From: Bacillota bacterium
GTDB lineage: Bacteria > Bacillota > Clostridia > Clostridiales > Clostridiaceae
Assembly (NCBI GenBank): GCA_023435985.1
Contig: JAEZKY010000242.1
Span: forward strand, 1 to 50,623
Reading direction: 5' to 3'
Length of the DNA stretch: 50,623 nucleotides
Both the position numbers and the translations under genes were made by a program. This document shows positions 15,750 through 25,749 of the stretch, piece after piece; within the stretch, counting starts at the first letter, position 1, and each line of letters starts with the position of its first letter. The notes under the pieces are model-generated. The model did no database searches. It worked only from the letters and a program-made list of their open reading frames with translations, and was not told the origin of the DNA.

Positions 15750-16820
15750 TTGGCTAATATAACAAAATCTTCTTCTGGATTGTTATTTAAAGAAGAAGCA
15801 TGGACAGATCTCTCTTTACTTTGGGATCTGTCGCCAAATGATCCTAGTAGAGTTGTTTTAAGTGACAACTCTATCTCTTTATTACCAGGAGATCAAAGGC
15901 TTGAACTACTTATATATGCTCCTAAAGATAGAGGGTATGTTATGCAGAGTGAGATAGAATACAGTCCCACAGCAAATACTGAAGCTGCAGGAAACACTTT
16001 ACGGTCTGAAACAGAAAATTATATTGATTTAGAAATTCGTGGAGATGATAATGAGCTTTGCAGTTATACAAAAATAATAGTTAATGATGATTCCGTCCTT
16101 GATGCAAAGTGTTCAAAAGATGGCTCTAAATGGCTTTATTATGGTAATACCAAAATGGTAGATATGAATAGAATTGGATACTATATTGGGGAAGGTACTT
16201 CGGCATCTCAATTTAATATAAAGAAATGTTTAATGTACAAGGATAACAATGTATTAATAAATAATTTTGATAGAACTAACACATTAAAACTCTTTGACGT
16301 TAATGGAGCTGAGGTTACTGATAAATTTGTAGTAAAAAAGAAAAATACGCAAATGGTCATAGATGGAACAAATTTAATATTTCCAATAGATTATTTAAAG
16401 ATTCAAAGCTGTGACAGAACAACTGGAGAAGTGTATTATGAAGGCGAGCTGACCAATATATATGGCGGAGATGTTTATGAATATGCTTATGAAGTAGATT
16501 TCTTTATAGATAATGTACTGCTTACTGATACTGTTTATGATTTAGGAACTATAAATAAGGATAAGCTATTTAACCTTAAAATATCTAACAAAGAAGCTTA
16601 TCCATTAAAAGATAAAAATTTAAAAGTATCATATTACTCTATATATAATCCTGGATATAAGTTAGCACAATTAGCAGAAGAAGACAGTGACACCTTTAGT
16701 ACTGAATTAAATGTAACTCTTGAAGCAGGTGAAGCTAAGAACTTTAAATTAAAAGCCATAAAGGATAATAATATTACGAGCTTAGAAGATGAATATAAAT
16801 TCAATATCATAATAGAATAG
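15750..16820 (+). CDS. 356-aa beta-rich fibre-associated protein
   Basis: The frame starts at TTG immediately after the previous stop; the ribosome site is the GAGGAAGAAG at the end of the upstream gene. The N-terminal half looks like a beta-sandwich, possibly lectin-like (DQRLELLIYAPKDRGYVMQS; SKDGSKWLYYGNTKMV). Near residues 240-355 is an Ig/FnIII-like segment (VDFFIDNVLLTDTVYDLG; VTLEAGEAKNFKLKA). No enzyme motif or signal peptide is seen. It sits in the fibre series, 13 nt before a GTG-started gene. It is a candidate fibre tip or adaptor. The fold is inferred from pattern only. Confidence 0.6.
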   Translation: MANITKSSSGLLFKEEAWTDLSLLWDLSPNDPSRVVLSDNSISLLPGDQRLELLIYAPKDRGYVMQSEIEYSPTANTEAAGNTLRSETENYIDLEIRGDDNELCSYTKIIVNDDSVLDAKCSKDGSKWLYYGNTKMVDMNRIGYYIGEGTSASQFNIKKCLMYKDNNVLINNFDRTNTLKLFDVNGAEVTDKFVVKKKNTQMVIDGTNLIFPIDYLKIQSCDRTTGEVYYEGELTNIYGGDVYEYAYEVDFFIDNVLLTDTVYDLGTINKDKLFNLKISNKEAYPLKDKNLKVSYYSIYNPGYKLAQLAEEDSDTFSTELNVTLEAGEAKNFKLKAIKDNNITSLEDEYKFNIIIE

Positions 16821-16833
16821 GAGGTCATGTTAA

Positions 16834-18141
16834 GTGTCAATCAAACTTATAGTAAAAGGTGATAAAGTTCATTATAATGACCACTCCCTCCTAGATGGAT
16901 TAGATAAACCTAATCAACATCCAATATCAGCAATAATAGGACTTCAAGATGCTTTAGATAGTAAATATATAAAGCCAATAGGCGGAATTCCTGCATCTGA
17001 TTTAGCAGAGAAATATGTATCTCAAAGTGCACTAGATAATCAGGCGGCAGCAATGCAGTCCTTATATGCATCCTGTAAGATTTTAATAGATGAAAATACA
17101 GAAAATATATCTGAAAATACCACAGATATTAAGGTTAATGAAGATAATATAATTAAAATAAATACAGAATTAGTTGAAATAAATAATAAATTAAATAAGG
17201 TTCCAGGCCAGGATACTATTTTTAATGGAAGCAGCTCTATTCATCAGGAAAAATTTGAAGCTACAGATGATAATAAAGTATTTCATGCATCAATATTAGA
17301 TACAGATTTAAAAGTTATAACACCAACCATAATTAAAGACAATGCTCTGTATACAGGAAATTACAGCGTTGACTACCCAGATGATACGACTTTAGAAATA
17401 AAGTTTGAAGAAAATGGGACATATTTAATTAACTACATTTCAGGACCAGTCAGTGAAAGTGAATATGAGGTGCTTTTAAATTATTTGAAAATCCTTGAAG
17501 ACAGGATGCTTAAGTACAGCTCAGGCAGCCTTGTAAAACCTGCTCATAATGTAGAATACGTTTATGATGAATCAAGCGGTGACTTAACACAGGAAATTTA
17601 TACAGGAAATATAAACAAAACTGTTAAGTATGAACATGACGGAAATGGAAACATAACTAGAAAGACAGTCATTCAGGAAGACACCATTAAAACTGCAGTA
17701 TATTCATATGATGACAAGAATAACCTCATAAGTATTGAAGATACAGGCACAGATATTCCATTAGATGGTACAAGAGCTAAAAGCTTTAACTGCGTCATAA
17801 CTTATGATGGAAACAGCAATGTATTAAAGGAAGTTTATACAGGGGACATAAATAAGACAGTTGAGTATACCTACAATAGTTATTCAGATGTTTTGACTAA
17901 AACTGTTACAGAAGACGGCATAACTAAAAGTGCACAGTATATTTATGATGAAAATAGAAAACTGATAAATATAATCGATAATGGTACTGAAGCTGTAGCA
18001 ATCGTCTTTCCTTCGTCTGTTTCAGGAGGAGATGGCTCAAATACGGGAGGAAGTTCAGGGAATGGATCGGATGAATTTGATCCAATTACAAAAGCAGATA
18101 TTGATTTAATATTTAATACAATTTTTGAGGAGCTGGTTTAA
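16834..18141 (+). CDS. Tail fibre protein with HPISAI motif, coiled coil and YD-like repeats
   Basis: GTG start after AGGAGGT. The N-terminus has DKPNQHPISAIIGLQDALD, a motif common at the attachment end of tail fibre proteins in Gram-positive phages (usually near HPISAITGL). A helical Asn/Glu-rich segment (about 80-130) looks like a coiled coil. Residues about 240-385 hold two copies of a YD/RHS-like unit (EIYTGNINKTVKYEHDG and EVYTGDINKTVEYTYN), offset by 237 bp in the DNA. A Gly/Ser-rich linker and a short helix end the protein. It is likely a trimeric fibre or fibre adaptor. The next gene starts 3 nt downstream, so the two are coupled. Confidence 0.7.
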   Translation: MSIKLIVKGDKVHYNDHSLLDGLDKPNQHPISAIIGLQDALDSKYIKPIGGIPASDLAEKYVSQSALDNQAAAMQSLYASCKILIDENTENISENTTDIKVNEDNIIKINTELVEINNKLNKVPGQDTIFNGSSSIHQEKFEATDDNKVFHASILDTDLKVITPTIIKDNALYTGNYSVDYPDDTTLEIKFEENGTYLINYISGPVSESEYEVLLNYLKILEDRMLKYSSGSLVKPAHNVEYVYDESSGDLTQEIYTGNINKTVKYEHDGNGNITRKTVIQEDTIKTAVYSYDDKNNLISIEDTGTDIPLDGTRAKSFNCVITYDGNSNVLKEVYTGDINKTVEYTYNSYSDVLTKTVTEDGITKSAQYIYDENRKLINIIDNGTEAVAIVFPSSVSGGDGSNTGGSSGNGSDEFDPITKADIDLIFNTIFEELV

Positions 18142-18144
18142 ATA

Positions 18145-20943
18145 ATGAGTGGATTTAATGTGGAAACATATGAAATATTCAAAAAGAAAAATAGCACAGC
18201 AAATGAGGCAAACTATGATAATCTGTCAAATAGAGTAACAGTATTAGAAAATAACTTAATGAGCATAAACAGCACCTTTACTTACGACTTTTCTGATGAA
18301 GCCTACATAGATTTATATAAATCTACTGTAATTATGACTTCAAAGGGTATTATACCAAAGCAGTACTTAAATACAACTTTCATAAATTTCAATGAAAATG
18401 ATGATTATGTGGATTATGATAACTCTTCTGATATCAAATGGTATCAAAATCACATAGCCTTAGATGATACTTCCCAGTTAACAGGTACGTTAAGATTATT
18501 TCCAATTAAAGTAGATAGTGCTGTAGGGATGAAGTTTGACTGTGACTACAAAAATAAAGATATAATTTCAGCAATATCACCACAGGATATAACAGATAGG
18601 AATCTATGGTTTGTATCTGAAGTGGATAACTATGGAAGGCTTTGGATTTTAAGCTCAGAACAATTTAGCTATGGTGCCACAAATAAAATTCATATGGTTA
18701 TATATAATACAGATATGAGTGTATATAAATCATATGATTTAAAGAATAGTGATATATTTTATCCAACTGATACTACGGCAGTTTATCCTATAATGGGTGC
18801 TTCTGATTTAAAGTTTACTGATGAAAATATAGCAGTTCTTGTTACTAGAATGACTCCTAATGCTAGAAATGGACAACATGGAACTGCATGGGATTATCCT
18901 ATAGACAAAGCTGTATTAATAAATGAAAATGGCCAGGTCAAAAGTTTAGGATATTGGTCTGGATACTATCTATATAATAACACTAGCGGTTATGGTCAAG
19001 CTAGTACTATAGCTGGAGGACAAAAACCCACAATAATATTCCAAGATGATTATATTTTTATAAACAGCGGTTCCTATTATTATGCTTATTATTGGTCTAA
19101 TGGTGTTAATAGCGGTACAGATACTTCACAAAATAAAAATATAGTTGCATTTAAAAGAACAGGAAGTCTAGCTACTGATTTGAATAATATAGATATAGTT
19201 AAACAAGAATATAGCCAACAACCAGCAACAGCAACAAACGTAAGATATGCTACAATAGCGTGTGTAGCGGGTTTTAATTCAAATGGATTTGTCAAAAATA
19301 ATTATTTTAACAAATTTGTTTTAGCTCATAGATGTGTAGATGGGAATTTACCTACAGCTGCGCTAAGTGAAATATATTCACTTCAAGTTGGAGTAGATTA
19401 CAATAATCACTTGTTTAATTGCGAATCAAGTACAACTACTTATAACTGGATTCCATTGAAAAATACTACGAATCCAGCTGTAATAATAGGAAATCCAGCT
19501 GCAAATGCAATGTATTACTCAAAAACCAATGATAGATTATACTTAATATCAAACTTCTTAAATAGTAAAGTATTAAATTTAAATGCGTATACCGTTGATT
19601 GGACTAGTAGGAAAAGTGGAAATTTAACAGTAAGCAATGTTATTAATAAAACAATAAATCTTGAAACATGTTCTCATACTGTAGATATTGCGGCAACTAC
19701 TATACCAGATATTAATAAAAATAGCTGGAATAAGTTCGCTGAAATTATAGAATTTGATAATCAGCTGCATTTATTTTACATGGCTCCAGTAAGTGATACT
19801 TTCACTAGATTATGTCTTAAATATATAGCTTTTGATATGGATTTAAATCAGACCATAGAAGAAACTATTCTTTGGCAGCAGCAATCAGACACAGCTATGC
19901 TTCAAAAATTTGATATCAGAGTATTTAACGGGGAGCTATTAGTATTGTATTCTCTAGGTAATTGGACTGATTATACTGTTAATAATGCAAATTCTAAAAT
20001 ATACAGCATTAGAATAGGGAAAGTAACTTCAGACATAAAATTCTATTACTTAGATGATGTAAAAAGAATATGGACAAACATAAACAGTGGTGATGAAGTG
20101 CAATTTGCAGGTCCAGTTTCTGAAGTAACAATAAAAGCTGTTTTAGAATCAGATACCTATGACTGCTCTCCAACAATAAGCAACATGACTATAGAAGCCT
20201 GGAACAATGATAACGGAGCATCAAGACAGTCAGAATATTATTCAAAGAGAATTGAAGAGGTCCAGGATGATGGTAAAGGCGTTTTAAGTGCGGATTATGA
20301 AGAAAATGATGGAGTTATAGATTGGTTTGTAAGTTATGATGGAGGAGAAAATTACAATAAGATAAATTTAAATGAAGAATTTGTCTTTACCCATTTAGAT
20401 GCCCCAGATTTCAGGGTTAAAGCAGTAATGAGCGTTACAGACAATGCTAAAAAGTTGCCTATAATCCACAGTTATACCCTAAAGACAAATTATTTAGTTC
20501 TTCATTCAGATTTAGAGGAAATACAAATAAATTTAATGAAGACAAATTTCAAAATAGATACTTATACAAAGGCATCTAAAAACGGATTAGTGAAAATGAC
20601 CATAGATACTTTATCAGATGCAGCCTTCATAGATGAAGCAAATAGTTCATATACGTACTATAATTCTTATGGTTATGCAGGTGGAAACTATCTTCAGACA
20701 AAGCCTGAAGAAGTAAGCGAAAAAATAAAGAGCATATTATTATCTGTCGATGAAATTTTTGAAAATGCTGATGATAAAATTCTTTATTATGCATCAGCAG
20801 ATGGAGGAGTAACATTTAAAGAAATAAAAGCCAATGTTAAGACCCAGCTTGTAAATACTAATTCAGAAAAGGATACACTTGTCATGAAAGCTGTATTTTA
20901 TGGAGGCGCTAAGCTAAATTCATGGGGATGGGCATGGGATTAA
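18145..20943 (+). CDS. 932-aa putative fibre or receptor-binding protein with propeller-like region
   Basis: ATG starts 3 nt after the previous stop, with GAGGAG inside the upstream gene. The N-terminal 45 residues include a short coiled coil (NLSNRVTVLENNLMSIN). Residues about 140-640 have many repeated short beta motifs with aromatic and Asp turns (ITDRNLWFVSEVDNYGRLWI; NSWNKFAEIIEFDNQLHLFY), resembling sialidase-type beta-propeller blades. After about 640 come beta-sandwich-like modules (DGVIDWFVSYDGGENYNKIN). No catalytic motif is clear. It is the last gene before the sheath block, so it probably binds host-surface glycans. The fold assignment is tentative. Confidence 0.6.
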   Translation: MSGFNVETYEIFKKKNSTANEANYDNLSNRVTVLENNLMSINSTFTYDFSDEAYIDLYKSTVIMTSKGIIPKQYLNTTFINFNENDDYVDYDNSSDIKWYQNHIALDDTSQLTGTLRLFPIKVDSAVGMKFDCDYKNKDIISAISPQDITDRNLWFVSEVDNYGRLWILSSEQFSYGATNKIHMVIYNTDMSVYKSYDLKNSDIFYPTDTTAVYPIMGASDLKFTDENIAVLVTRMTPNARNGQHGTAWDYPIDKAVLINENGQVKSLGYWSGYYLYNNTSGYGQASTIAGGQKPTIIFQDDYIFINSGSYYYAYYWSNGVNSGTDTSQNKNIVAFKRTGSLATDLNNIDIVKQEYSQQPATATNVRYATIACVAGFNSNGFVKNNYFNKFVLAHRCVDGNLPTAALSEIYSLQVGVDYNNHLFNCESSTTTYNWIPLKNTTNPAVIIGNPAANAMYYSKTNDRLYLISNFLNSKVLNLNAYTVDWTSRKSGNLTVSNVINKTINLETCSHTVDIAATTIPDINKNSWNKFAEIIEFDNQLHLFYMAPVSDTFTRLCLKYIAFDMDLNQTIEETILWQQQSDTAMLQKFDIRVFNGELLVLYSLGNWTDYTVNNANSKIYSIRIGKVTSDIKFYYLDDVKRIWTNINSGDEVQFAGPVSEVTIKAVLESDTYDCSPTISNMTIEAWNNDNGASRQSEYYSKRIEEVQDDGKGVLSADYEENDGVIDWFVSYDGGENYNKINLNEEFVFTHLDAPDFRVKAVMSVTDNAKKLPIIHSYTLKTNYLVLHSDLEEIQINLMKTNFKIDTYTKASKNGLVKMTIDTLSDAAFIDEANSSYTYYNSYGYAGGNYLQTKPEEVSEKIKSILLSVDEIFENADDKILYYASADGGVTFKEIKANVKTQLVNTNSEKDTLVMKAVFYGGAKLNSWGWAWD

Positions 20944-21025
20944 AAAGATTAGGAACAATTAAGGAAGGCTATATAGCATTTCATATGAATTTAAAAAATA
21001 AATTAATGAAAGGAGCTAGATATTC

Positions 21026-22600
21026 ATGGCCTCAAATGCAGATAATTATTATGCTAAAAAGATATTTCTGCTTGGTACAGCAGATTTTGGCCCAGTAAAT
21101 ATTCCTATAAAAGTCTCATCAGCTAATTATGTAAAAACAGTATTTGGAGAGCAGGGAAGTCTCCTTGATGCCTTTAGAGTCATAAAGGAAAGTGATGCAG
21201 ACTGTGAAGTATTCATGGTTAAGGTATCAGGCAAGCATTCAGAATTATATTTAAATATAAATTTACCCAATAGTGAAATAGAGGAAAACGGCTTTTATTT
21301 CAAATCTAAATATGCAAATGAAATTTATAATGACGTGCAGATAATCATTCGCGAAGATGCTCTTTATATAAATTATCCAACGGATGCTCTTGGAAAGTAT
21401 TATCTTCAATATAAATATAATGAAACTGATGAAAATGGCGATGATATTTTAGACGATGACGGGAATCTCATATATAAAACTCTATATGATTTAGCAGAAG
21501 AAATAAATGAAGATACAAGAATGATGAATAGTGAAGTATACTGTTACTTATCTTGCGATCCAAAGACAATGGCGAATACTTCATTAGTTGGAGTAAATGA
21601 ACATATTAATACTTTAAAGGGTGGAAACAGCGGAATATATTATAATAAAAATATGATCTATAACTGTTTAAGTGATACTTATAACATATTAGAAGGTATG
21701 AATATAGATATAATAATTCCTGTAGAATGTTATTATGATGACGCCTTTACAGATGACAAGGATGGTCTTTTAGAATATTTTGATTTAGAAAGAGAGTATA
21801 TTACCCTTAAAGATGAGGAAACAAATGAATATTTAAGCTACTATAACCAACTACTGGAATTTTTAAGAAGGCAGCTTAGATTTGGATGCATAACTCATGG
21901 AATTATGGGAATGAATCAAAATGGTGATGTATTTTTAGATCAAGATAAATACTACTTAAAATTGCAGTACTTAAAAAAGTTAAATAATAAGAATAGTTTT
22001 TATGATAAATACAGGCAGTTAATCAGCATATGTGTAGGAGACATATATACTACATATGGGACAAGAGTATACAACTCATATATTTTGTATGCTACATTGA
22101 TTGCAGGGCTTCAGGTAATAGAAAATACAACTAATAAACCACTTCCAGATTCTTTTACTACCTATAATGATTTTGACAATATGAGTCTCTCAAAAATAAG
22201 AGAACTCGGATTTACCGCCTTTAGATATAGTGCATTAAAAAAGTCGGTGGTAGTTTCAAGCGGGGTAACTGCAAGCGATGATATAAATTTCAAGTATTTA
22301 TGCAATATAAGAATGTGTCAGCTTGTAATGGTAAAGGTCAATGAGCTTTTATCAAATTATATTGGAGAGGATATAAGCTATTTAATTAAGACTAAACAGA
22401 TACAGAGCAAACTTTTAGATGTACTAAACAATCTAATAAGTAAAAATGTTCTTTTAGGGTTTTCAATTAACAGTATGACGATTCCTGAAAAGGGACATTT
22501 ACTTCTGGATTTATCCTTTAAAACAGTATATATGACAGAAAGTATAAGAGCTTATGCAGGGCTTGCAGCGTATACAAGGGGAAGTGTGCAAAATGAGTGA
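21026..22600 (+). CDS. Second tail-sheath-family protein (minor sheath or adaptor)
   Basis: The 524-aa frame has GAAAGGAG before ATG. The start KKIFLLGTADFGPVNIPIKV matches the early strand of contractile sheath proteins (compare LLLLGTAVDGPIMEPVAV in the 778-aa sheath). The C-terminal third (NYIGEDISYLIKTKQIQSKL; GHLLLDLSFKTVYMTESIRA) resembles the sheath C-terminal domain. It lacks the Ig-like insertions of the larger sheath and diverges strongly, so it may cap the sheath, join it to the neck or baseplate, or form the first rings. It overlaps the next gene by 8 nt. Confidence 0.65.
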   Translation: MASNADNYYAKKIFLLGTADFGPVNIPIKVSSANYVKTVFGEQGSLLDAFRVIKESDADCEVFMVKVSGKHSELYLNINLPNSEIEENGFYFKSKYANEIYNDVQIIIREDALYINYPTDALGKYYLQYKYNETDENGDDILDDDGNLIYKTLYDLAEEINEDTRMMNSEVYCYLSCDPKTMANTSLVGVNEHINTLKGGNSGIYYNKNMIYNCLSDTYNILEGMNIDIIIPVECYYDDAFTDDKDGLLEYFDLEREYITLKDEETNEYLSYYNQLLEFLRRQLRFGCITHGIMGMNQNGDVFLDQDKYYLKLQYLKKLNNKNSFYDKYRQLISICVGDIYTTYGTRVYNSYILYATLIAGLQVIENTTNKPLPDSFTTYNDFDNMSLSKIRELGFTAFRYSALKKSVVVSSGVTASDDINFKYLCNIRMCQLVMVKVNELLSNYIGEDISYLIKTKQIQSKLLDVLNNLISKNVLLGFSINSMTIPEKGHLLLDLSFKTVYMTESIRAYAGLAAYTRGSVQNE

Positions 22601-23339
22601 TAGTAACGAAATTTTAAGCGATTTCATGGAAAAATATTTTGACCCGAAAAACAAAATAGGTGTTACAAAAGAAGAAGAACCGACAGTAATTAATGAACAG
22701 ATACCTGAAGATTTAACTTCGTCAAGATTGTCTGCTGAAGGTAATATTAAAACAATTGATGAATTTGGTGAATTGCTAAGTAATACGTTAAATTCAGCAT
22801 GGGGAAGTGACTGGGGGAAAATTACTTCAGATATTGATAAAGAAAATATAACAATGCCTTTAATAATCTATTCAACCAATCTCAGAGAAATAACAACAGG
22901 TTCTAACATAAAACCTAAACAGACTGAGACAATAAAAGAAGTTGTAGACGGCAAAGCTACTGGTGATGCCTTTATAATTTACAGACAGTCCTTTGACTGC
23001 ACAATCGAATTCGACTTTTGTTGCAATACTGCGAAAGACTCGAGAGACCTTATGAATAGATTTGAGGAAACTATGCTGACATTTGCAGGCTATTTAAAAA
23101 AGAGCGGAGTTCGTGAAATTTACTTTCTTAAAGAAGTTCCAGCTCAAAATAGTTTGAATTACATGAGCAGCATACCTATGACATGTTTACATTATTTCCT
23201 TCGATTAGAAAGAAATAATACAGTAAGAGTGAGTACTATTAAAAGAATTGAAGAAAAAATATATCTTGAAAGTACCCTCGCATCGGAAAAAAAATCTGAT
23301 GTTATACAAAATAATATAACCTATAAGGGGGATATTTAA
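22593..23339 (+). CDS. Probable tail completion / terminator protein
   Basis: The start is ATG at 22593, inside the end of the previous gene, after AAGGGGAAG; a frame extension to 22554 has no ribosome site. The 248-aa product has a charged N-terminus (DFMEKYFDPKNKIGVTKEEE), then a compact alpha/beta domain (MPLIIYSTNLREITTG; RDLMNRFEETMLTFAGYLKK; VREIYFLKEVP) reminiscent of tail completion or terminator proteins that cap the tube. Its position between two sheath-family genes supports a neck or tail-end role. Family assignment is by position and pattern. Confidence 0.5.
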   Translation: MSDSNEILSDFMEKYFDPKNKIGVTKEEEPTVINEQIPEDLTSSRLSAEGNIKTIDEFGELLSNTLNSAWGSDWGKITSDIDKENITMPLIIYSTNLREITTGSNIKPKQTETIKEVVDGKATGDAFIIYRQSFDCTIEFDFCCNTAKDSRDLMNRFEETMLTFAGYLKKSGVREIYFLKEVPAQNSLNYMSSIPMTCLHYFLRLERNNTVRVSTIKRIEEKIYLESTLASEKKSDVIQNNITYKGDI

Positions 23340-25676
23340 ATGGCAACAAGCTTAGGAAATTTATATCCAAATTTACCTGGAATGCTAATCGAATTTAAGG
23401 ATGGTGGATCTGCACTTAGATTTGAAAACACAGATGCATCTACAGACAGTTTACTTCTTTTAGGAACTGCTGTTGATGGACCAATAATGGAACCAGTAGC
23501 AGTAGATTATAAGTCAGCTGAATTAATATTTGGTTCTGATACAGATTCAAATAATGTTCCAAATGGGGCAACACTAGTGCATGCATTTAAGCAGGCATAT
23601 GATGCAGGATGTAGAGATATAAGATTAATGAGAATATCTGGTTCAAAGGCATCAACAGTAATTCAAACTACAAATGGTTCAGTTACTGATACAAAAAGAA
23701 TTGATGAAAATGAAATTGCTTATATTTTAGGAAATGATGCAACAGAAATAAGTGTACCAATAACAACTGGTACAGCTTATGATTTAACTCACTTAGATGT
23801 ATACGCAAAAGGTAAAAAAGTTGATGCTAGTGCTTATACATTAGATGCAGCTAATCAAAAGCTAAAATTAAATGCAAATGCCTGCGATGCAGCATCTTCA
23901 ATTGAAGTTAAGTATAGAGAGGTAAAAACAAATTCACATACTGAAACTTTAACTATTGAAGCTGTAACAAGTATTAAAAATGGCGTAGAATTGAGTAATT
24001 CTGCTGATAAAATTGTTAATGTAACTAAAGCAGATGGTTCAAGTATAACATTATACAGCTTAGAAGCTGATAAAACTTCTCTTGTAATTACAGATCCATC
24101 AGTAAATGATGGAGATGTAGTGAAAGTAGAATATGAAAGTTATTCTTATGAAGGCTATGATGCTAGAACTACAGCAGCTACAAGTGTGCAAGCAGTTAAG
24201 TTAGCAAATACACCTATGGCTGGTTCAGAAATAGTATTATATATAGATAATGCAAAGGTTCTTGATACTTCCGCTTATTCTTTTGATGCTGCTACAAACT
24301 CTATCAAAATAATTAAAGAAGATTTTAAAATGAATCAGACAATTTCTGTAAGTTACTTTGTTGAAACTACAGCAAGTGTTGGATCTTCAATTAAAATTGA
24401 ATCAATCTTTGGTGGAGAAATATACAATGAAGGAATTGTTGAAGTAAAAGACTTATTAAATTCTGATGGAACTGTAATGGGTAAAAAAGTTATTATAACT
24501 AAACCTGAAAGTAAGCAAACTTTATCAGAAGCCCCACAAGTATATACTTCAATTGATTATCCTACTTTTGGATTATTAGCAGATGCAATTACTGCAAATA
24601 ATAATATGTACGAAGCATATACAGAAGATGACAATGAATTAACTGCTAATTTATTAGTTTCAAGCTCATATTTATCAGACGGTGATGATGGATTAGATTT
24701 AAGCACAGATGAATTATTTGAAGCTTTATCTGGTAAAAGAGATGCAGATGGATTTATTTTAACTCAAGGTGCATATCAAATACTTGAAAACTATCAAGTT
24801 GATGAAATTGTTCCAGTTGGAGTATATGCAGATGATGAATTAAGTGATAAAAATGCTAATTTTGCATATGAATTAGCTTTATTCTGTGCAATATCATCTT
24901 ATAGAAATAAAACAACAATAGGTGCAATACCAATGAAACCTATTAAGGATACTACATTATCTAATATTCAAAAATATGCTAAATATCTTGCAAGTTATAA
25001 TAATGCTTATTATATGTTAGATGAAGCTGGTGCTGCAATAAAAGATAGTGAAGGAAATAAGTTTGATCTTGGTAAGTACATTTCAGTTGTAGCAGGACCA
25101 AAGGTTTTATTTAACCATTCAGTAAATGCTTTAAGAGAAGGAAATGCAGCAGTAATGTATATGGGATATACATCTACATTAGCTTCTAAATCTGCTCCTA
25201 CTAACAAGAAAATGCTTGGTACTACAGGTCTTAAATTTAACTTCTCTAACAGTCAATTAAATGATATTGTTGGAAACAGAATGGTTGCTTTCCAATTGAA
25301 GTACTCAAATTCAGGAAATGCAATAGCGGGCGCATATGTAGTTGATGCACCAACAGCAGCAGCTAAAAATAGCGATTATACAAGATTATCAACTGTAAGA
25401 GTAGTGAGAGATGTTGCAGATGCCATTAGAGAAGTGGCAGATCCATACATTGGTGAAGCTAACACTATAGAACAAAGAAATGCTTTATCAGCAGCAATTG
25501 CTAAGAGATTAGATTTACTTGTTCAAAATGGAGTAATTCAAAAGTATTCTTATAATCTTGTAGCAACAGCTCAGCAGGAATTATTAGGTGAAGCAAGTCT
25601 TGAACTTGGAATTGTTCCACCACAAGAATTAAGAAAGATTACTACAGTAATTGGTCTTACTAGTTCACAATCTTAA
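23340..25676 (+). CDS. Major contractile tail sheath protein
   Basis: This 778-aa protein has AAGGGGG before its ATG, directly after the previous stop. It shows the sheath hallmarks: LLLLGTAVDGPIMEPVAVDY near residue 40, LVHAFKQAYDAGCRDIRLMR near 80, and the C-terminal domain (TVRVVRDVADAIREVADPYI; NLVATAQQELLGEASLELGI). Residues about 125-370 hold an insertion with two similar beta modules (VDASAYTLDAANQKLKL and LDTSAYSFDAATNSIKI), so the sheath outer surface carries duplicated Ig-like domains. It makes the contracting outer cylinder that drives the tube into the cell. T-rich codon use suggests high expression. Confidence 0.9.
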   Translation: MATSLGNLYPNLPGMLIEFKDGGSALRFENTDASTDSLLLLGTAVDGPIMEPVAVDYKSAELIFGSDTDSNNVPNGATLVHAFKQAYDAGCRDIRLMRISGSKASTVIQTTNGSVTDTKRIDENEIAYILGNDATEISVPITTGTAYDLTHLDVYAKGKKVDASAYTLDAANQKLKLNANACDAASSIEVKYREVKTNSHTETLTIEAVTSIKNGVELSNSADKIVNVTKADGSSITLYSLEADKTSLVITDPSVNDGDVVKVEYESYSYEGYDARTTAATSVQAVKLANTPMAGSEIVLYIDNAKVLDTSAYSFDAATNSIKIIKEDFKMNQTISVSYFVETTASVGSSIKIESIFGGEIYNEGIVEVKDLLNSDGTVMGKKVIITKPESKQTLSEAPQVYTSIDYPTFGLLADAITANNNMYEAYTEDDNELTANLLVSSSYLSDGDDGLDLSTDELFEALSGKRDADGFILTQGAYQILENYQVDEIVPVGVYADDELSDKNANFAYELALFCAISSYRNKTTIGAIPMKPIKDTTLSNIQKYAKYLASYNNAYYMLDEAGAAIKDSEGNKFDLGKYISVVAGPKVLFNHSVNALREGNAAVMYMGYTSTLASKSAPTNKKMLGTTGLKFNFSNSQLNDIVGNRMVAFQLKYSNSGNAIAGAYVVDAPTAAAKNSDYTRLSTVRVVRDVADAIREVADPYIGEANTIEQRNALSAAIAKRLDLLVQNGVIQKYSYNLVATAQQELLGEASLELGIVPPQELRKITTVIGLTSSQS

Positions 25677-25700
25677 TAATTTTAAAAGCTAAAAAGCAAG

Positions 25701-25716
25701 GGGAGGTAATCCCTCC
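25701..25716 (+). promoter_or_regulatory. GC-rich hairpin between sheath and major tube genes
   Basis: GGGAGG (25701-25706) pairs with CCCTCC (25711-25716) around TAAT, exceptional in this AT-rich DNA. There is no T tract, so it is not a standard terminator. It could stabilise the upstream mRNA or mark a processing site. The tube gene's own ribosome site (GAGGT, 25738-25742) is separate. Confidence 0.5.
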
Positions 25717-25749
25717 TCCTAGAGTAAATAGAAAAATGAGGTATGATAT

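Noticed and set aside
22554..22592. Upstream ATG for the tail completion gene
   Set aside because: No ribosome site before it; ATG at 22593 has AAGGGGAAG at good spacing and normal overlap with the upstream stop.
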